Origin: Thermovibrio guaymasensis
GTDB lineage: Bacteria; Aquificota; Aquificia; Desulfurobacteriales; Desulfurobacteriaceae
NCBI RefSeq assembly: GCF_003633715.1
Contig: NZ_RBIE01000001.1
Span: 310,001-374,000 of the forward strand
Direction of reading: 5' to 3'
DNA length: 64,000 bases
Each line of letters opens with the position of its first letter. Positions within the stretch are counted from its first letter, which is position 1. This document shows positions 8,715 through 17,174 of the stretch, in pieces. The position numbers and the translations under genes are program-made. The notes beneath the pieces were generated by a model that saw only the letters and a program-made list of their open reading frames with translations, was not told the origin of the DNA and did no database searches.

Positions 8715-11429
8715 ATGAGGAAAGCCTTACTTACGGGGCTATTGGCCCTTACACTCTCTTTCCAGTCCTTCGGAGCAGACCTTAGTTTGGGAGTTAAGCT
8801 CTACTCCGACGGGCTTTACTCTTTAGCTGCAAAGACCTTTAGGGAGAACATAGACTCTCTAAGCAGAGATAAATTTAAAAAGTACTACAGATACGCCTAC
8901 CTATCTTTCTTAAAGAGCTCCGATTACTCTTCCCTTGAAAGGCTCGTTAAACTCTGGAAAGAGAAGTACCCAGATTTTAAGAGGGGGGAGCTCCTTGCCC
9001 TTGAAACCATAATTGCCCTTAGAAAGGGAGTTCCGATAGAGGAAGCCTTCCCCAAGGAAATCTCCTCTTTACCGATTGAAGAGAAAGTAGCCTTCTTTAA
9101 GGTTTTAGCTGGTGTTGACCTTAAGCCCGAAGAGACCCTCTTTATCTTAAACGTTGCCTCAAAGGATACAGAGTTAAAGGGAGCGGTAAAAGACAGCGGC
9201 TTTTTAAAGAGTGCCCTTGAAAGGGCAATAAGGGAGAACGATTACTCCCTCATAGATTTCATATTTGATAACTACGGAAGGTGGTTTAAGGGTAAAGATG
9301 AAGGCCTTCAGTTTGTAAGGTACCTTGAGAGGAAGAAGAGGTTTGCAGATGCCCTAGTTGAAGCTAGAAAACTCTACAAGAAGTATCCGGGCAAGGAGAC
9401 CAGGTTTGAGCTTGCAAGGGCTTACTACCTAAACGGTAAGTACGGTGAAGTTTTAAATCTGGTAAAAAGTCCTTCAACAGAGAAGGAGAAGTACTTACTT
9501 GCTTGGACCTACTTTAAACTGGGAAAACCTGAAAAGATTGCTCCACTTGTAGGTTTGAACGTTAACAGGCCTTCCCTTCCCCAGAAGTTGAAAGTACTTC
9601 TTGATTTCTACTCCTGCAATTTTGACCTTTCCCTCCTTAAGAAGTACTACCCTGAGCTCTACGTTAAAGCCCTCATCTTCTCATTCTCAGATTCCCTTCC
9701 AGAGGGAGAGGTCGGTCTCCCCCACGACTTAGCCTACATTTACGGGGAGAAGGGGCTCTTTGAGAAATCAAAGGAGGAGCTAGAAAAGGCCGTTCAAAAC
9801 CCCTTTGATAAGAACCTTACGGGAAGGTCCCTCTTTCTACTTGGAGAGGTAGGTACTCTGAACCTTCAGGTTGGAACGGTCGTTTACAATCAGTTAATGT
9901 CAGGTTATCAGGGAACGCCCTACTACACCGAATCTTTAGTTCCTGCAGCTAAGGTTTACCTCTACTCTGGAAGTCCAGAAGTTGCCCTTAAGCTCCTTTC
10001 CTACGCTTACTCACAGGTCGGAGTGAGGAGCGATGAGGTTAGAGAGCTTCTAGGGAGGACCTACCTTATAAAGGGAAACTTCAAAAAAGCCTCCCTTTAC
10101 CTCTCTAAAGTGAGAAGTCAAGAGGGGAGATCCCTCCTAGCTTACTCCCTCTACCAGTCTGGAGATAGAAAGGGGAGTTTTAAGGTTTTAAGGGAAATGT
10201 TCAAGGGGACTCCTCTCTTTCCGGAAGTTAACGGAGGAAGGCTTGTCTTCCTCTCTAACGAATTGGGGAGGGAAAGGGAGCTGAGGAAAGTTAAGGGGCT
10301 ACCGCTCCTCCCTTCTGTAATGGCTGTAGTTGTAAGTAAAGACTATAGAAGGGCTGAGGAGCTCTTTAAAAGGGCTAACCAGAGGGAGAAAGTTGCGTTA
10401 GCCCTGTTCCTAGCCGAAAGATACCAAGAGAAGGAACCTTTAAAGGCCTTAAACTACTTGACCGAGGTTGTCAACTCCTCCTCAGATGAGGAGATTGCAA
10501 GTTACGCTAAAACCTTGCTCAACTACCTAGCCTTTAAGACGAAAAACTACGCTCCTGTTCTCCTTAACGACCCTTACTTTATAGCCTATAACCCTGAAAA
10601 CGATGTAACGTCGGTTTCAACCCTCATATCAAAGGCTGATGATTACCTCTCTTCAGGAGAGGTTGGAAAGGCCTATGGCCTGCTGAAGTTGGCCCTTGAA
10701 AGGACCTCTTCCGAATCCTTTAGGAAGGAAATTGTAAGGAAGCTTGTTGAAATTGACTTAAAACAGAGGAACTTTAGCAGAGCTCTCCAGGACGTCTCCC
10801 TCCTTCCAGATTCAGACCTTAAGAACTACCTCCTCTTTAAAATCTACCTTGGAATGGGAAGGCTGGTTGATGCCTACCAGCACGCAAAGGAGGTTAAGTC
10901 TGTTAGTGAACTTCCAAAGGAGGAGAGAGTTCCATTCCTTGCAAAGCTTGCAAGGTACTACAAGCTTACTGGAAATAAGGAGGAGGCTTTAAAGCTTGTA
11001 AGTCAGCTGTTAAAGGAAGGAGACCTCAGTAAGGTTGATTATGACGACCTAATTAGCTTATCCCTCCTTGCTCAGGAAAAGGGAAGTACGGACGTTGCGA
11101 AAAGGTTAATTGATGAGGCCTTTAAGAGGGCTGAAACAAAGGAACAAAGAGCTGAAAGCCTCTTTTGGAAGGCCTCTATTGAGGCTCAGGAGGGGAAGGT
11201 TGATGATGCAATAATTGACTACATGAAGATAGCTTACGACTTTAAAGGGGTTGAACCTTGGTCTTCAACAGCCCTTTATAGGGCAGCACAGCTCTTTGAG
11301 GAAAAGGGGGACTACAGGCAGGCCTTTAAACTTTACAGGAAAGTTTCCAAGCTGAAGAGGGGAACTAAGGAAGGAGAAATTGCCGCTGAAAAGGTAAAAT
11401 CTCTCCTGAAAAAGATTAAGGAGGAGTAA
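8715..11429 (+). CDS. Large exported TPR-repeat protein
   Basis: 904 residues behind AAGGAG and starting with a clear Sec signal (MRKALLTGLLALTLSFQSFGA, cleavage near residue 21). The rest is almost wholly helix-turn-helix repeats of TPR type, for example KRFADALVEARKLYKKYPG near 210, KASLYLSKVRSQEG near 455 and KGDYRQAFKLYRKVSKLKRG near the C-terminus. Such periplasmic or outer-membrane TPR solenoids act as assembly scaffolds for envelope machines. No catalytic motif was seen. It leads a four-gene run with DUF507 and FtsB/DivIC-like genes (3-base gap to the next gene), so a link to envelope growth or division is possible, but that is inference from position. Confidence 0.75.
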   Translation: MRKALLTGLLALTLSFQSFGADLSLGVKLYSDGLYSLAAKTFRENIDSLSRDKFKKYYRYAYLSFLKSSDYSSLERLVKLWKEKYPDFKRGELLALETIIALRKGVPIEEAFPKEISSLPIEEKVAFFKVLAGVDLKPEETLFILNVASKDTELKGAVKDSGFLKSALERAIRENDYSLIDFIFDNYGRWFKGKDEGLQFVRYLERKKRFADALVEARKLYKKYPGKETRFELARAYYLNGKYGEVLNLVKSPSTEKEKYLLAWTYFKLGKPEKIAPLVGLNVNRPSLPQKLKVLLDFYSCNFDLSLLKKYYPELYVKALIFSFSDSLPEGEVGLPHDLAYIYGEKGLFEKSKEELEKAVQNPFDKNLTGRSLFLLGEVGTLNLQVGTVVYNQLMSGYQGTPYYTESLVPAAKVYLYSGSPEVALKLLSYAYSQVGVRSDEVRELLGRTYLIKGNFKKASLYLSKVRSQEGRSLLAYSLYQSGDRKGSFKVLREMFKGTPLFPEVNGGRLVFLSNELGRERELRKVKGLPLLPSVMAVVVSKDYRRAEELFKRANQREKVALALFLAERYQEKEPLKALNYLTEVVNSSSDEEIASYAKTLLNYLAFKTKNYAPVLLNDPYFIAYNPENDVTSVSTLISKADDYLSSGEVGKAYGLLKLALERTSSESFRKEIVRKLVEIDLKQRNFSRALQDVSLLPDSDLKNYLLFKIYLGMGRLVDAYQHAKEVKSVSELPKEERVPFLAKLARYYKLTGNKEEALKLVSQLLKEGDLSKVDYDDLISLSLLAQEKGSTDVAKRLIDEAFKRAETKEQRAESLFWKASIEAQEGKVDDAIIDYMKIAYDFKGVEPWSSTALYRAAQLFEEKGDYRQAFKLYRKVSKLKRGTKEGEIAAEKVKSLLKKIKEE

Positions 11430-11432
11430 TTA

Positions 11433-12011
11433 ATGGCCAAGAAAAACCGTTTTTTAAAGCTCCTTTCAGACAGGATTGTTGATAACCTCCTAGAGAGAGA
11501 ACTTGTAATAGCCGATAACCCTGAAAGTTTCAAAGAGAAGGTTTACGAGATACTCTATAGCGACTATAAGACTGAGAAGGAGCTTGAGGAAGAGGCTGAG
11601 AGGATAATTCAGGAGAACAGCGAAGAAGTCTTTTACAGGGGAGTTTCTCTCCACAAGGCGAGGAAGTTGATTAAGGAGAAGCTTGCAAAGGAGAGAGGAA
11701 TTCCCGTAATTGGTAGCGTTTTCAGTAGGGAAAAGGCAAACTACTTGGCGGGTAAGATACTAAAGCTGATTTTAACCGATGAGGAGCTTGACTATACGCA
11801 GGAAAGGGGAGTTATCAGGAACGCTATAGTGGGAAGCTTTGAGGAGGTTGCACAGCTCAGGAAGGAGATTGACCAGAGGGTGAGGGAGAAAATTGCATCC
11901 CACTCAAGGCCCATTTATGAGGGAACTCCTGAGTGGTACGCCCTCTACAGGCGCTACTACAACGAAGAGCTAATTGAGAGGGGCTTGGTTGAGCCCGAAA
12001 CTGAAGTGTAG
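11433..12011 (+). CDS. DUF507-family protein with two tandem copies
   Basis: 192 residues, highly charged and helical, no signal peptide. Residues 1-80 (LLSDRIVDNLLERELVIADN ... EEEAERII) and 100-180 (FSREKANYLAGKILKLILTD ... LRKEIDQRVREKI) look like two copies of the short DUF507 unit, which is usually about 90 residues long. DUF507 is widespread in Aquificota and some Proteobacteria and has no assigned function. It begins 3 bases after the TPR gene. Its 3' end overlaps the start region of the FtsB-like gene, so translation of the two is probably coupled. The family call is from memory of the pattern. Confidence 0.65.
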   Translation: MAKKNRFLKLLSDRIVDNLLERELVIADNPESFKEKVYEILYSDYKTEKELEEEAERIIQENSEEVFYRGVSLHKARKLIKEKLAKERGIPVIGSVFSREKANYLAGKILKLILTDEELDYTQERGVIRNAIVGSFEEVAQLRKEIDQRVREKIASHSRPIYEGTPEWYALYRRYYNEELIERGLVEPETEV

Positions 12012-12285
12012 TTTAAAGTGGCTAGTTCTTTTCTGGGCTCTCTTTGGGCCCTGGGCTTTCTACAGCTACTTCTTTGGGAACAATTCCCTATCTACTTTAG
12101 GTGAGCTTAAAAATACCCGTTTTAAGCTTGAAAGGGAGAGGGATTACTGGAGGAACAGGAACGAGTTCTTAAGGGAAAAGATAGAAGCTCTTAAAGAGAA
12201 CTCCGATTACCTCTACAACAAGCTAGGTAAGGAGCTCTTTGTAAGGGGAAAGGAGGGTGAAGAGGTTATCCTCTTCGTTAGATAG
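11989..12285 (+). CDS. FtsB/DivIC-like septum formation protein
   Basis: About 98 residues from TTG 11989, chosen because GAGAGGGG lies 5-10 bases upstream; another TTG at 11974 is possible. A short cytoplasmic N-terminus is followed by one membrane helix (LVLFWALFGPWAFYSYFF), then a periplasmic coiled coil (LKNTRFKLERERDYWRNRN to about residue 80), and the ending KLGKELFVRGKEGEEVILF. This helix, coiled coil and K-A/G-R-E-x-Y/F-V-R-K/x-GE ending is the pattern of FtsB/DivIC proteins, which bridge FtsL and FtsQ in the divisome. The start lies inside the DUF507 gene. The family is short and divergent, so the call is structural rather than by strong identity. Confidence 0.7.
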   Translation: MSPKLKCSLKWLVLFWALFGPWAFYSYFFGNNSLSTLGELKNTRFKLERERDYWRNRNEFLREKIEALKENSDYLYNKLGKELFVRGKEGEEVILFVR

Positions 12286-12703
12286 TCTGAGGGATTTCTT
12301 TCAGGAGTATGGCCGTTGGGAAGAGCCGTTTAGGGATTTCCTCTTCTACGGGAAGGTAAAGTTTACCACCGTTCACACAACCTTTTTTATGAAGGATTAC
12401 CAGATTGACCACTTCCTCTACCTTTTTGGAGTTAAAGAGCTCCAGGTTGGGCCTAAGGAAGCCTTCAGTAGGCTGAAAGAGCTCAGTAAGGGACTAATTT
12501 CCCTCTCTCCCGACCACTACCTATCCTCTTTTGTCCTCTTTGTTTTTGAGGGTAGAGTCCCTTCTCTTTACTCTTCAAAGAGCATCTGGTTAGGTTTTAG
12601 GGGGAAAGTTGAGTGGGGGATGTTCAGCTTTGAGGGTGGGAAATTGGTATACCCGCCCCAAATGGAAGGAGTGGGGCGTTTTATTTCCTCTTTCTTAAGT
12701 TAA
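12257..12703 (+). CDS. Hypothetical protein
   Basis: Up to 148 residues. A GTG at 12257 opens the frame, but the AAGGAGG just before it is too close to be ideal, so the true start may lie a few codons further in. The protein is soluble, aromatic-rich (FFQEYGRWEEPFRDFLFYG, HFLYLFGVKELQVGP) and has no signal peptide, membrane helix or motif I recognise. It overlaps the end of the FtsB-like gene and ends against the convergent UDP-sugar dehydrogenase with a 4-base overlap. The middle (IDHFLYLFGVKELQVGPKEAFSRLKEL) could form a small alpha/beta fold. Function unknown; the position suggests co-expression with the division-type genes before it. Confidence 0.6.
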   Translation: MKRLSSSLDSLRDFFQEYGRWEEPFRDFLFYGKVKFTTVHTTFFMKDYQIDHFLYLFGVKELQVGPKEAFSRLKELSKGLISLSPDHYLSSFVLFVFEGRVPSLYSSKSIWLGFRGKVEWGMFSFEGGKLVYPPQMEGVGRFISSFLS

Positions 12704-14016
12704 AGGCGCCATAGAACAACGTCTTTAAAGGCATTCCTATCGTAGATTCCCTTAACGTCAACGACTATCGGTTTAGATACGGAAATCCCTTTAAAGAAGT
12801 CCGGCTTAAGGTTGAGGAACTCTCTGTGTTTAACTGCTACAACGACTGCATCGTAGGGAGCCATCTCCTCTGGGTTTTTAATCATCTCTATTCCGTACTC
12901 CCTCTTTACCTCTTCGTGGTCGGCGTGGGGGTCGTAGATGTAGGGCTTTACTCCAAAGGACTCAAGTTCCCTGTATATATCTATTACTCTGCTGTTCCTA
13001 ATGTCCTTTATGTTTTCTTTAAAGGTTATTCCCATTATCAATACCTTAGAGTTTAGAATCTGTTTTCCCTCCTTAATCATCAGCTTAACTGTGCTTTCGG
13101 CTACAAACTTGCCCATGTAGTCGTTGATTCTCCTTCCAGCTAAGATTACTTCAGGGTGGTATCCGATTTCCTGGGCTTTAAAGGTTAAGTAGTAAGGGTC
13201 AACTCCTATACAGTGGCCTCCTACAAGTCCGGGCTCAAACTTTAGGAAGTTCCACTTTGTTGAGGCTGCTTCTAAAACATCCCTGGTATCTATTCCCAGT
13301 CTGTGGAAGATTAGTGCAAGTTCGTTTATTAGGGCTATGTTTAAGTCCCTCTGAGTGTTCTCTATGACCTTTGCAGCTTCAGCAGTCTTTATGTTTGGAG
13401 CTCTGTGGATTCCGGCCTCTATTACCTCACCGTAGATTCTGGCAAGGAGCCCCGTAGTCTCACTGTCACATCCTGAAACGACCTTTACTATCTTTTCCAC
13501 GGTGTGGTTCTTGTCTCCCGGGTTAACCCTCTCTGGGGAGTAGCCTACTTTAAAGTCTTCTAAGTACTTAAGGCCCGATTCCTCCTCAAGGATGGGGACG
13601 CAGATCTCTTCAGTTACTCCCGGGTAAACAGTTGATTCGTAAACGACAACCGTTCCCTTTGACATATTCCTTCCAACCGTCCTTGTAGCTGACTTTAGGG
13701 GCCTTAGGTCTGGGATCTTGTGCTTGTCTATCGGCGTTGGGACTGTAACTACTATTAGTCTGCACTCTTTTAAACTTTCAGGAGAGGATGTAAACTCTAT
13801 GCCTGAACTCTTTATCCTTTCACCTTCAACTTCTCCAGTTCTATCGTAACCCTCTTTTAACTCCCGAACTCTCCCTTCGTCTATGTCAAAGCCGACTACT
13901 TTAAACGCCTTTGAAAGCGCTACGGCAAGGGGTAAGCCTACGTAACCAAGTCCTACTACTCCTATTTTCTCCTTTCCCTCTTTAAAGTCCTTAAACTCTG
14001 GAAAGTCTCTTCTCAT
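12700..14016 (-). CDS. UDP-N-acetyl-hexosamine (TviB/WbpO-type) 6-dehydrogenase
   Basis: 438 residues. NAD-dependent nucleotide-sugar dehydrogenase: the N-terminal Rossmann motif is GVVGLGYVGLPLAVALS near residue 18, then YESTVYPGVTEE, GYSPERVNPGDK, the middle domain EAAKVIENTQRDLNIALINE with the catalytic Cys in GGHCIGVDPYYLT (about residue 268), and a C-terminal UDP-binding domain (GITFKENIKDIRNS). The GYSPERVNPGD and KIIENTQRDLNI signatures fit the TviB/WbpO branch that makes UDP-GalNAcA or UDP-GlcNAcA from the N-acetyl sugar, rather than UDP-glucose dehydrogenase. It would supply an acidic sugar for the surface polysaccharide built by the neighbouring glycosyltransferases. The downstream side faces the unknown gene at 12257. 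Confidence 0.85.
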   Translation of the reverse strand: MRRDFPEFKDFKEGKEKIGVVGLGYVGLPLAVALSKAFKVVGFDIDEGRVRELKEGYDRTGEVEGERIKSSGIEFTSSPESLKECRLIVVTVPTPIDKHKIPDLRPLKSATRTVGRNMSKGTVVVYESTVYPGVTEEICVPILEEESGLKYLEDFKVGYSPERVNPGDKNHTVEKIVKVVSGCDSETTGLLARIYGEVIEAGIHRAPNIKTAEAAKVIENTQRDLNIALINELALIFHRLGIDTRDVLEAASTKWNFLKFEPGLVGGHCIGVDPYYLTFKAQEIGYHPEVILAGRRINDYMGKFVAESTVKLMIKEGKQILNSKVLIMGITFKENIKDIRNSRVIDIYRELESFGVKPYIYDPHADHEEVKREYGIEMIKNPEEMAPYDAVVVAVKHREFLNLKPDFFKGISVSKPIVVDVKGIYDRNAFKDVVLWRL

Positions 14017-15094
14017 TTAGGAGCTCCTTGTAAAACTCAAGGGTCTTTTCTGCAACTCTCTTTATATCAAATTGGGCGGCCGTCCTTCTGGCCTCCTCCT
14101 TCATTTTTTCGTTTCCAATTTCCTTTACTCCCCTTTCCATTCCCTCTACTAAACTCTCAATACTCCCAGGTTCTACTCCTATACCGTTTAAGCCGTCTTT
14201 TAAGTAACTCTTTATTCCGCCGACTAATGAGGTTACAACGGTTTTCTCCATTGCCATTGCTTGAAGTAGAGAGCCTGCTATTCCTTCCTTTAGTGAAGGG
14301 AATACGAAGAGGTCGGCTCCCTTAAGGAGCTGAGGAACGTCTTTTCTGAATCCTAAGGGGATTACCTTTCCTTTTAATCCGAGTTTCTCTATCTCTAATT
14401 TTGCTTCTTCTGAGTCTGTATCCCTTCCTGCAAGTAGGAGGTAAGCCTTAAGTTTAGGGTTTCTCCTTAGGAAGTCCTTAAAGGCCGGAAGTAAAACGTG
14501 GTGGCCCTTAACTTCAGAGTAGTTTGCCACGTTCAGAATGAGGAGAGCTCCCTCCTCAATTCCCAACTCTTTCCTAATTTCAGACTTAACTTTCTGAGGG
14601 TTAAACCTTTCAAGCTCAACTCCAGAGGGGATGTACCTTACTTTTTTACCGAGGAAGGGTGTTTTCTTTAAGTAGTCGTGTATTTGGGGAGAGACTGCAA
14701 CTATTCCGTCTGTCCTTAGGTTGTACTTTGTTAACCTTGATGCTAGGGAGATTTTGAAAGGAACTCTCCTACTGTAAACGAGGATGGGCCTTTTCTTAGT
14801 GAAGAAGGAGGAGCTCCAGACCCACCAGTGGGCTTTAGAGATGTGGGTGTTCACTACGTCGTAGCTTTCCAGAACTTTTGCAAGTTTTTTAGCTTCAGAG
14901 AGGCTGAATTTCCTTGTGTTTGGGAAGTTAACAACCTCTATTCCAAGGGTTTTTGCTCTCCTTTCAAGCTCTGTTTCCTTTAGTGTAAGTATGTGAGTTT
15001 CAACTCCGAGTTTATTCATGTACTTTGCAAGCAGGAGGCACTGTTCAGTTCCTCCGCTCCAACCTCTGGCTGTAGTTGCCTGAAGAACCCGCAT
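13991..15094 (-). CDS. GT4-family glycosyltransferase
   Basis: 367 residues with ATG behind AAGGAGAG. GT-B fold: the N-terminal half starts MRVLQATTARGWSGGTEQ, the usual glycine-rich acceptor loop, and the C-terminal half holds ILNVANYSEVKGH, LLAGRDTD and the E-x7-E region FVFPSLKEGIAGSLLQAMA. GT4 enzymes move sugars from nucleotide donors onto LPS or polysaccharide chains at the cytoplasmic membrane. It overlaps the dehydrogenase downstream by 26 bases and the collapsed ArnT-like gene upstream by 50. The overall pattern recalls LPS core transferases, but donor and acceptor cannot be told. Confidence 0.85.
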   Translation of the reverse strand: MRVLQATTARGWSGGTEQCLLLAKYMNKLGVETHILTLKETELERRAKTLGIEVVNFPNTRKFSLSEAKKLAKVLESYDVVNTHISKAHWWVWSSSFFTKKRPILVYSRRVPFKISLASRLTKYNLRTDGIVAVSPQIHDYLKKTPFLGKKVRYIPSGVELERFNPQKVKSEIRKELGIEEGALLILNVANYSEVKGHHVLLPAFKDFLRRNPKLKAYLLLAGRDTDSEEAKLEIEKLGLKGKVIPLGFRKDVPQLLKGADLFVFPSLKEGIAGSLLQAMAMEKTVVTSLVGGIKSYLKDGLNGIGVEPGSIESLVEGMERGVKEIGNEKMKEEARRTAAQFDIKRVAEKTLEFYKELLNEKRLSRV

Positions 15095-15488
15095 AACTCT
15101 CCTTCACACAGTAATTGCCGAATTTCAGAAGGGCTTTTCCACCACATTCGTTTGAGATTAGAAATTTAGCTTTTTTACTCCAGTTATCAAAGTAGAAGAG
15201 GAAGAAAGGACTTAGTACCCCAAAGAGGGCAGAGTTGTTAAATCCGAAAACCTTAAAGGATGCGGCAATTAACCAGAAAAAGAGGGGAGGTTTCTTGTAG
15301 TAAGGTTCTTCTCCCAAATGGGGAAAGAGGAAGTTCCCCTCTTTTAGCATTGTCTTTCCAATTAGAGCATACTTTACCGAATCATCGCTTAGCGATGGTT
15401 CGTAGAGCCTTGATAGGAAAATTGTGGAGGATATTATGAGAACAAGTATGCTGAGCCTCTTTAAACTAAAATCCGTAATTCTGAGCAT
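15045..15488 (-). pseudogene. Collapsed ArnT/PMT-like (GT39/GT83) membrane glycosyltransferase
   Basis: The frame from ATG 15488 (behind AGGAAA) encodes only 147 residues. The first 90 are a good N-terminus for an ArnT or PMT-type transferase: a membrane helix (LSILVLIISSTIFLSRLYEP), then DDSVKYALIGKTML, then EPYYKKPPLFFWLIAASFKVFG with the typical K-P-P-L-x-x-W motif. After about residue 100 the remaining eight or more membrane helices are missing; the text jumps to a soluble stretch (NWSKKAKFLISNECGGKALL) that could be a remnant of the normal C-terminal domain. Family members are 450-600 residues. I read it as a gene shortened by internal deletion. The last 50 bases overlap the glycosyltransferase start. 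Confidence 0.6.
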
Positions 15489-15517
15489 TTTAGGTTTCCT
15501 GATAAGATTAGGATATA

Positions 15518-16225
15518 TTGATTGTATTAGCACTTAGAAGGTTTAGAGAGTTGAAGGTTCAGATTGAGAAGCTCTACTCTAGAAGTAAGACGTCGGGTTT
15601 TAAGGTTACTTTTGAGGGGAAAGCTCCTTTTTTCCTGAAGGTTTTTCATCATCCCTTGAACTTTAAAAGGCTTTTAACAGGCTTCTTCCTTACCCGCCCT
15701 CAGAGAGAGTTTAAGTTCTCCTCTGTTCTCAGGAAAAAGGGCTTTCCAGTTCCAGAAGTCGTTAGTTTTCGTTTAAAAAAAATCTGGGGTGTTCTACCTG
15801 CTAACGTAGGCTGTACAAAGTCTGTTTACCTTGAGGGCCTCATTCCTCTTGATAAACTTCTCGGAAGTGGAGATTTTGAAGTTTACTTTGAGGAGGCCAT
15901 TACCCTCTTGGCCAGACTTCACCGTGAAGGCTTTATCCATAGGGATGCCTCCCTTTCAAACTTTGCCCTTTATAGAGGAGAGGTTTACTTGATAGATTTA
16001 GAGGGAATAGTAGAGGTTTTTCCGCTTCTTCCCTTCTCTAGGTTCAGGAACTTCCTAAACTTCGTTAATGACGTTTTAAAGCACGGCTATAAGGTTAATC
16101 CTGAAAAGGTTCTTGAACTTTACTTGAAAGAATTTAGATTTCCCTTCGGACGGAAGTACCTTTCTTCAAAGCTTTCGGCTTTGCTTAGGAGAAGAGAAGT
16201 TGAAGGTTTTAATAATTCAGCTTAA
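15518..16225 (+). CDS. WaaP/Kdo-kinase-like LPS core kinase
   Basis: Up to 235 residues from TTG 15518 (AGGA about 5 bases upstream); an in-frame TTG at 15551 is an alternative. The C-terminal lobe has the protein-kinase-like catalytic loop GFIHRDASLSNFALY (HRD, then Asn) near residue 140 followed by VYLIDLEGI in the place of the DFG strand. The N-lobe has a candidate ATP lysine in APFFLKVFHHP. This arrangement is the WaaP/KdkA/InaA family, which phosphorylates heptose or Kdo of the LPS core and strengthens the outer membrane. The heptosyltransferase gene downstream overlaps it by 26 bases, as expected for a core locus. Substrate (Kdo or heptose) is not resolved. Confidence 0.75.
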   Translation: MIVLALRRFRELKVQIEKLYSRSKTSGFKVTFEGKAPFFLKVFHHPLNFKRLLTGFFLTRPQREFKFSSVLRKKGFPVPEVVSFRLKKIWGVLPANVGCTKSVYLEGLIPLDKLLGSGDFEVYFEEAITLLARLHREGFIHRDASLSNFALYRGEVYLIDLEGIVEVFPLLPFSRFRNFLNFVNDVLKHGYKVNPEKVLELYLKEFRFPFGRKYLSSKLSALLRRREVEGFNNSA

Positions 16226-17174
16226 ACAGTTGGGAGATATCCTGCTCTCTTCGCCCCTTGCAAAGGCGGTTAAGGAAAACCTTAAAGCTCAGGTTCATTT
16301 CCTTACTTCCCCTCTGGGTAGGGAAATACTGAAGGGTTCTCCCTATATTGACGAAATTGTTGTACTTGAAAGGGGAATTTTCCCCGAGTTAAGGTGCCTC
16401 CTTAAAGTTAGGAGTGAAAGGTACGATGCTGTTGTAGACTCTCAGAGGACCGGTCGTTCAAAGAGGATTACCCTCCTTTCAGGAGCTCCCCTTAGAGTGG
16501 CTTTTAAAAAGGGAGGAGAGAACTTCTACTATAACGCCTTGGTTGAGTGGAAGAACAGAGGCTATACGGTTTGGGAGAGGATGGAGCTCCTAAAACCCTT
16601 TGGGATAGAAAGTCCTCCTAAACTCCTTCCCGAGTTCTACTTGTCTGAGGATGAACTGGATAGGGGGAGGGAGCTCTTAAAAGGAATGGGGCTAACTGAA
16701 GGGAATTTCTTCGTAGTTTCTCCAACTGCCCGCTTAGAGAAGAAGAGCTGGGGAGCGGAGAAGTTTGGAGAGCTTGCAGAGAAGGTTTCCTCCTATACCG
16801 GTTTAACACCCCTTTTCGTTTACGCTCCAGGTGAAGAGAATCTTGCCAGAGTTTCATTTGAATCCTGCGGGAAGGGCGTTTTGCTCCCGTCTCCCCTCTC
16901 AATTAGGGAGTTTGCCTCTCTCGTTTTCTTTTCCTCATTCTTAATAGGGAATGACTCCTTCTCCTCCCACCTATCCCTGTCCTTGAGGAAGAAGACTTTC
17001 GTTATTCACGGACCGACCGAAGGGTGGTTCCCCAACGTTTCGCTGGTTGTAAAGGTGAAGAAAGGACTGGACTGTCAGCCTTGCGGTAGCTGGAAAAGGT
17101 GCGATAAAAATATTGCCTGCTACAGGGAACTCTCGGCGGAGGAAGCCTTTGAGAAGTTAAAGGGAGAACTGTAG
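16200..17174 (+). CDS. LPS heptosyltransferase, GT9 family (WaaF/RfaF-like)
   Basis: 324 residues from TTG 16200 with AGGAG about 10 bases upstream, overlapping the kinase gene. The N-terminus MKVLIIQLKQLGDILLSSPLAKAVKE is the classic ADP-heptose transferase start with the acceptor-side Asp. The C-terminal half has FVVSPTARLEKKSW, then the donor-binding GNDSFSSHLSLSLRKKTFVIHGPTEGWFPN, and a Cys-rich tail (LDCQPCGSWKRCDKNIACY) common in this family. GT9 enzymes add L-glycero-D-manno-heptose to Kdo-lipid A or to the first heptose. The gene ends 18 bases inside the convergent msbA-like gene. Whether it adds heptose I or II is not clear. Confidence 0.85.
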   Translation: MKVLIIQLKQLGDILLSSPLAKAVKENLKAQVHFLTSPLGREILKGSPYIDEIVVLERGIFPELRCLLKVRSERYDAVVDSQRTGRSKRITLLSGAPLRVAFKKGGENFYYNALVEWKNRGYTVWERMELLKPFGIESPPKLLPEFYLSEDELDRGRELLKGMGLTEGNFFVVSPTARLEKKSWGAEKFGELAEKVSSYTGLTPLFVYAPGEENLARVSFESCGKGVLLPSPLSIREFASLVFFSSFLIGNDSFSSHLSLSLRKKTFVIHGPTEGWFPNVSLVVKVKKGLDCQPCGSWKRCDKNIACYRELSAEEAFEKLKGEL

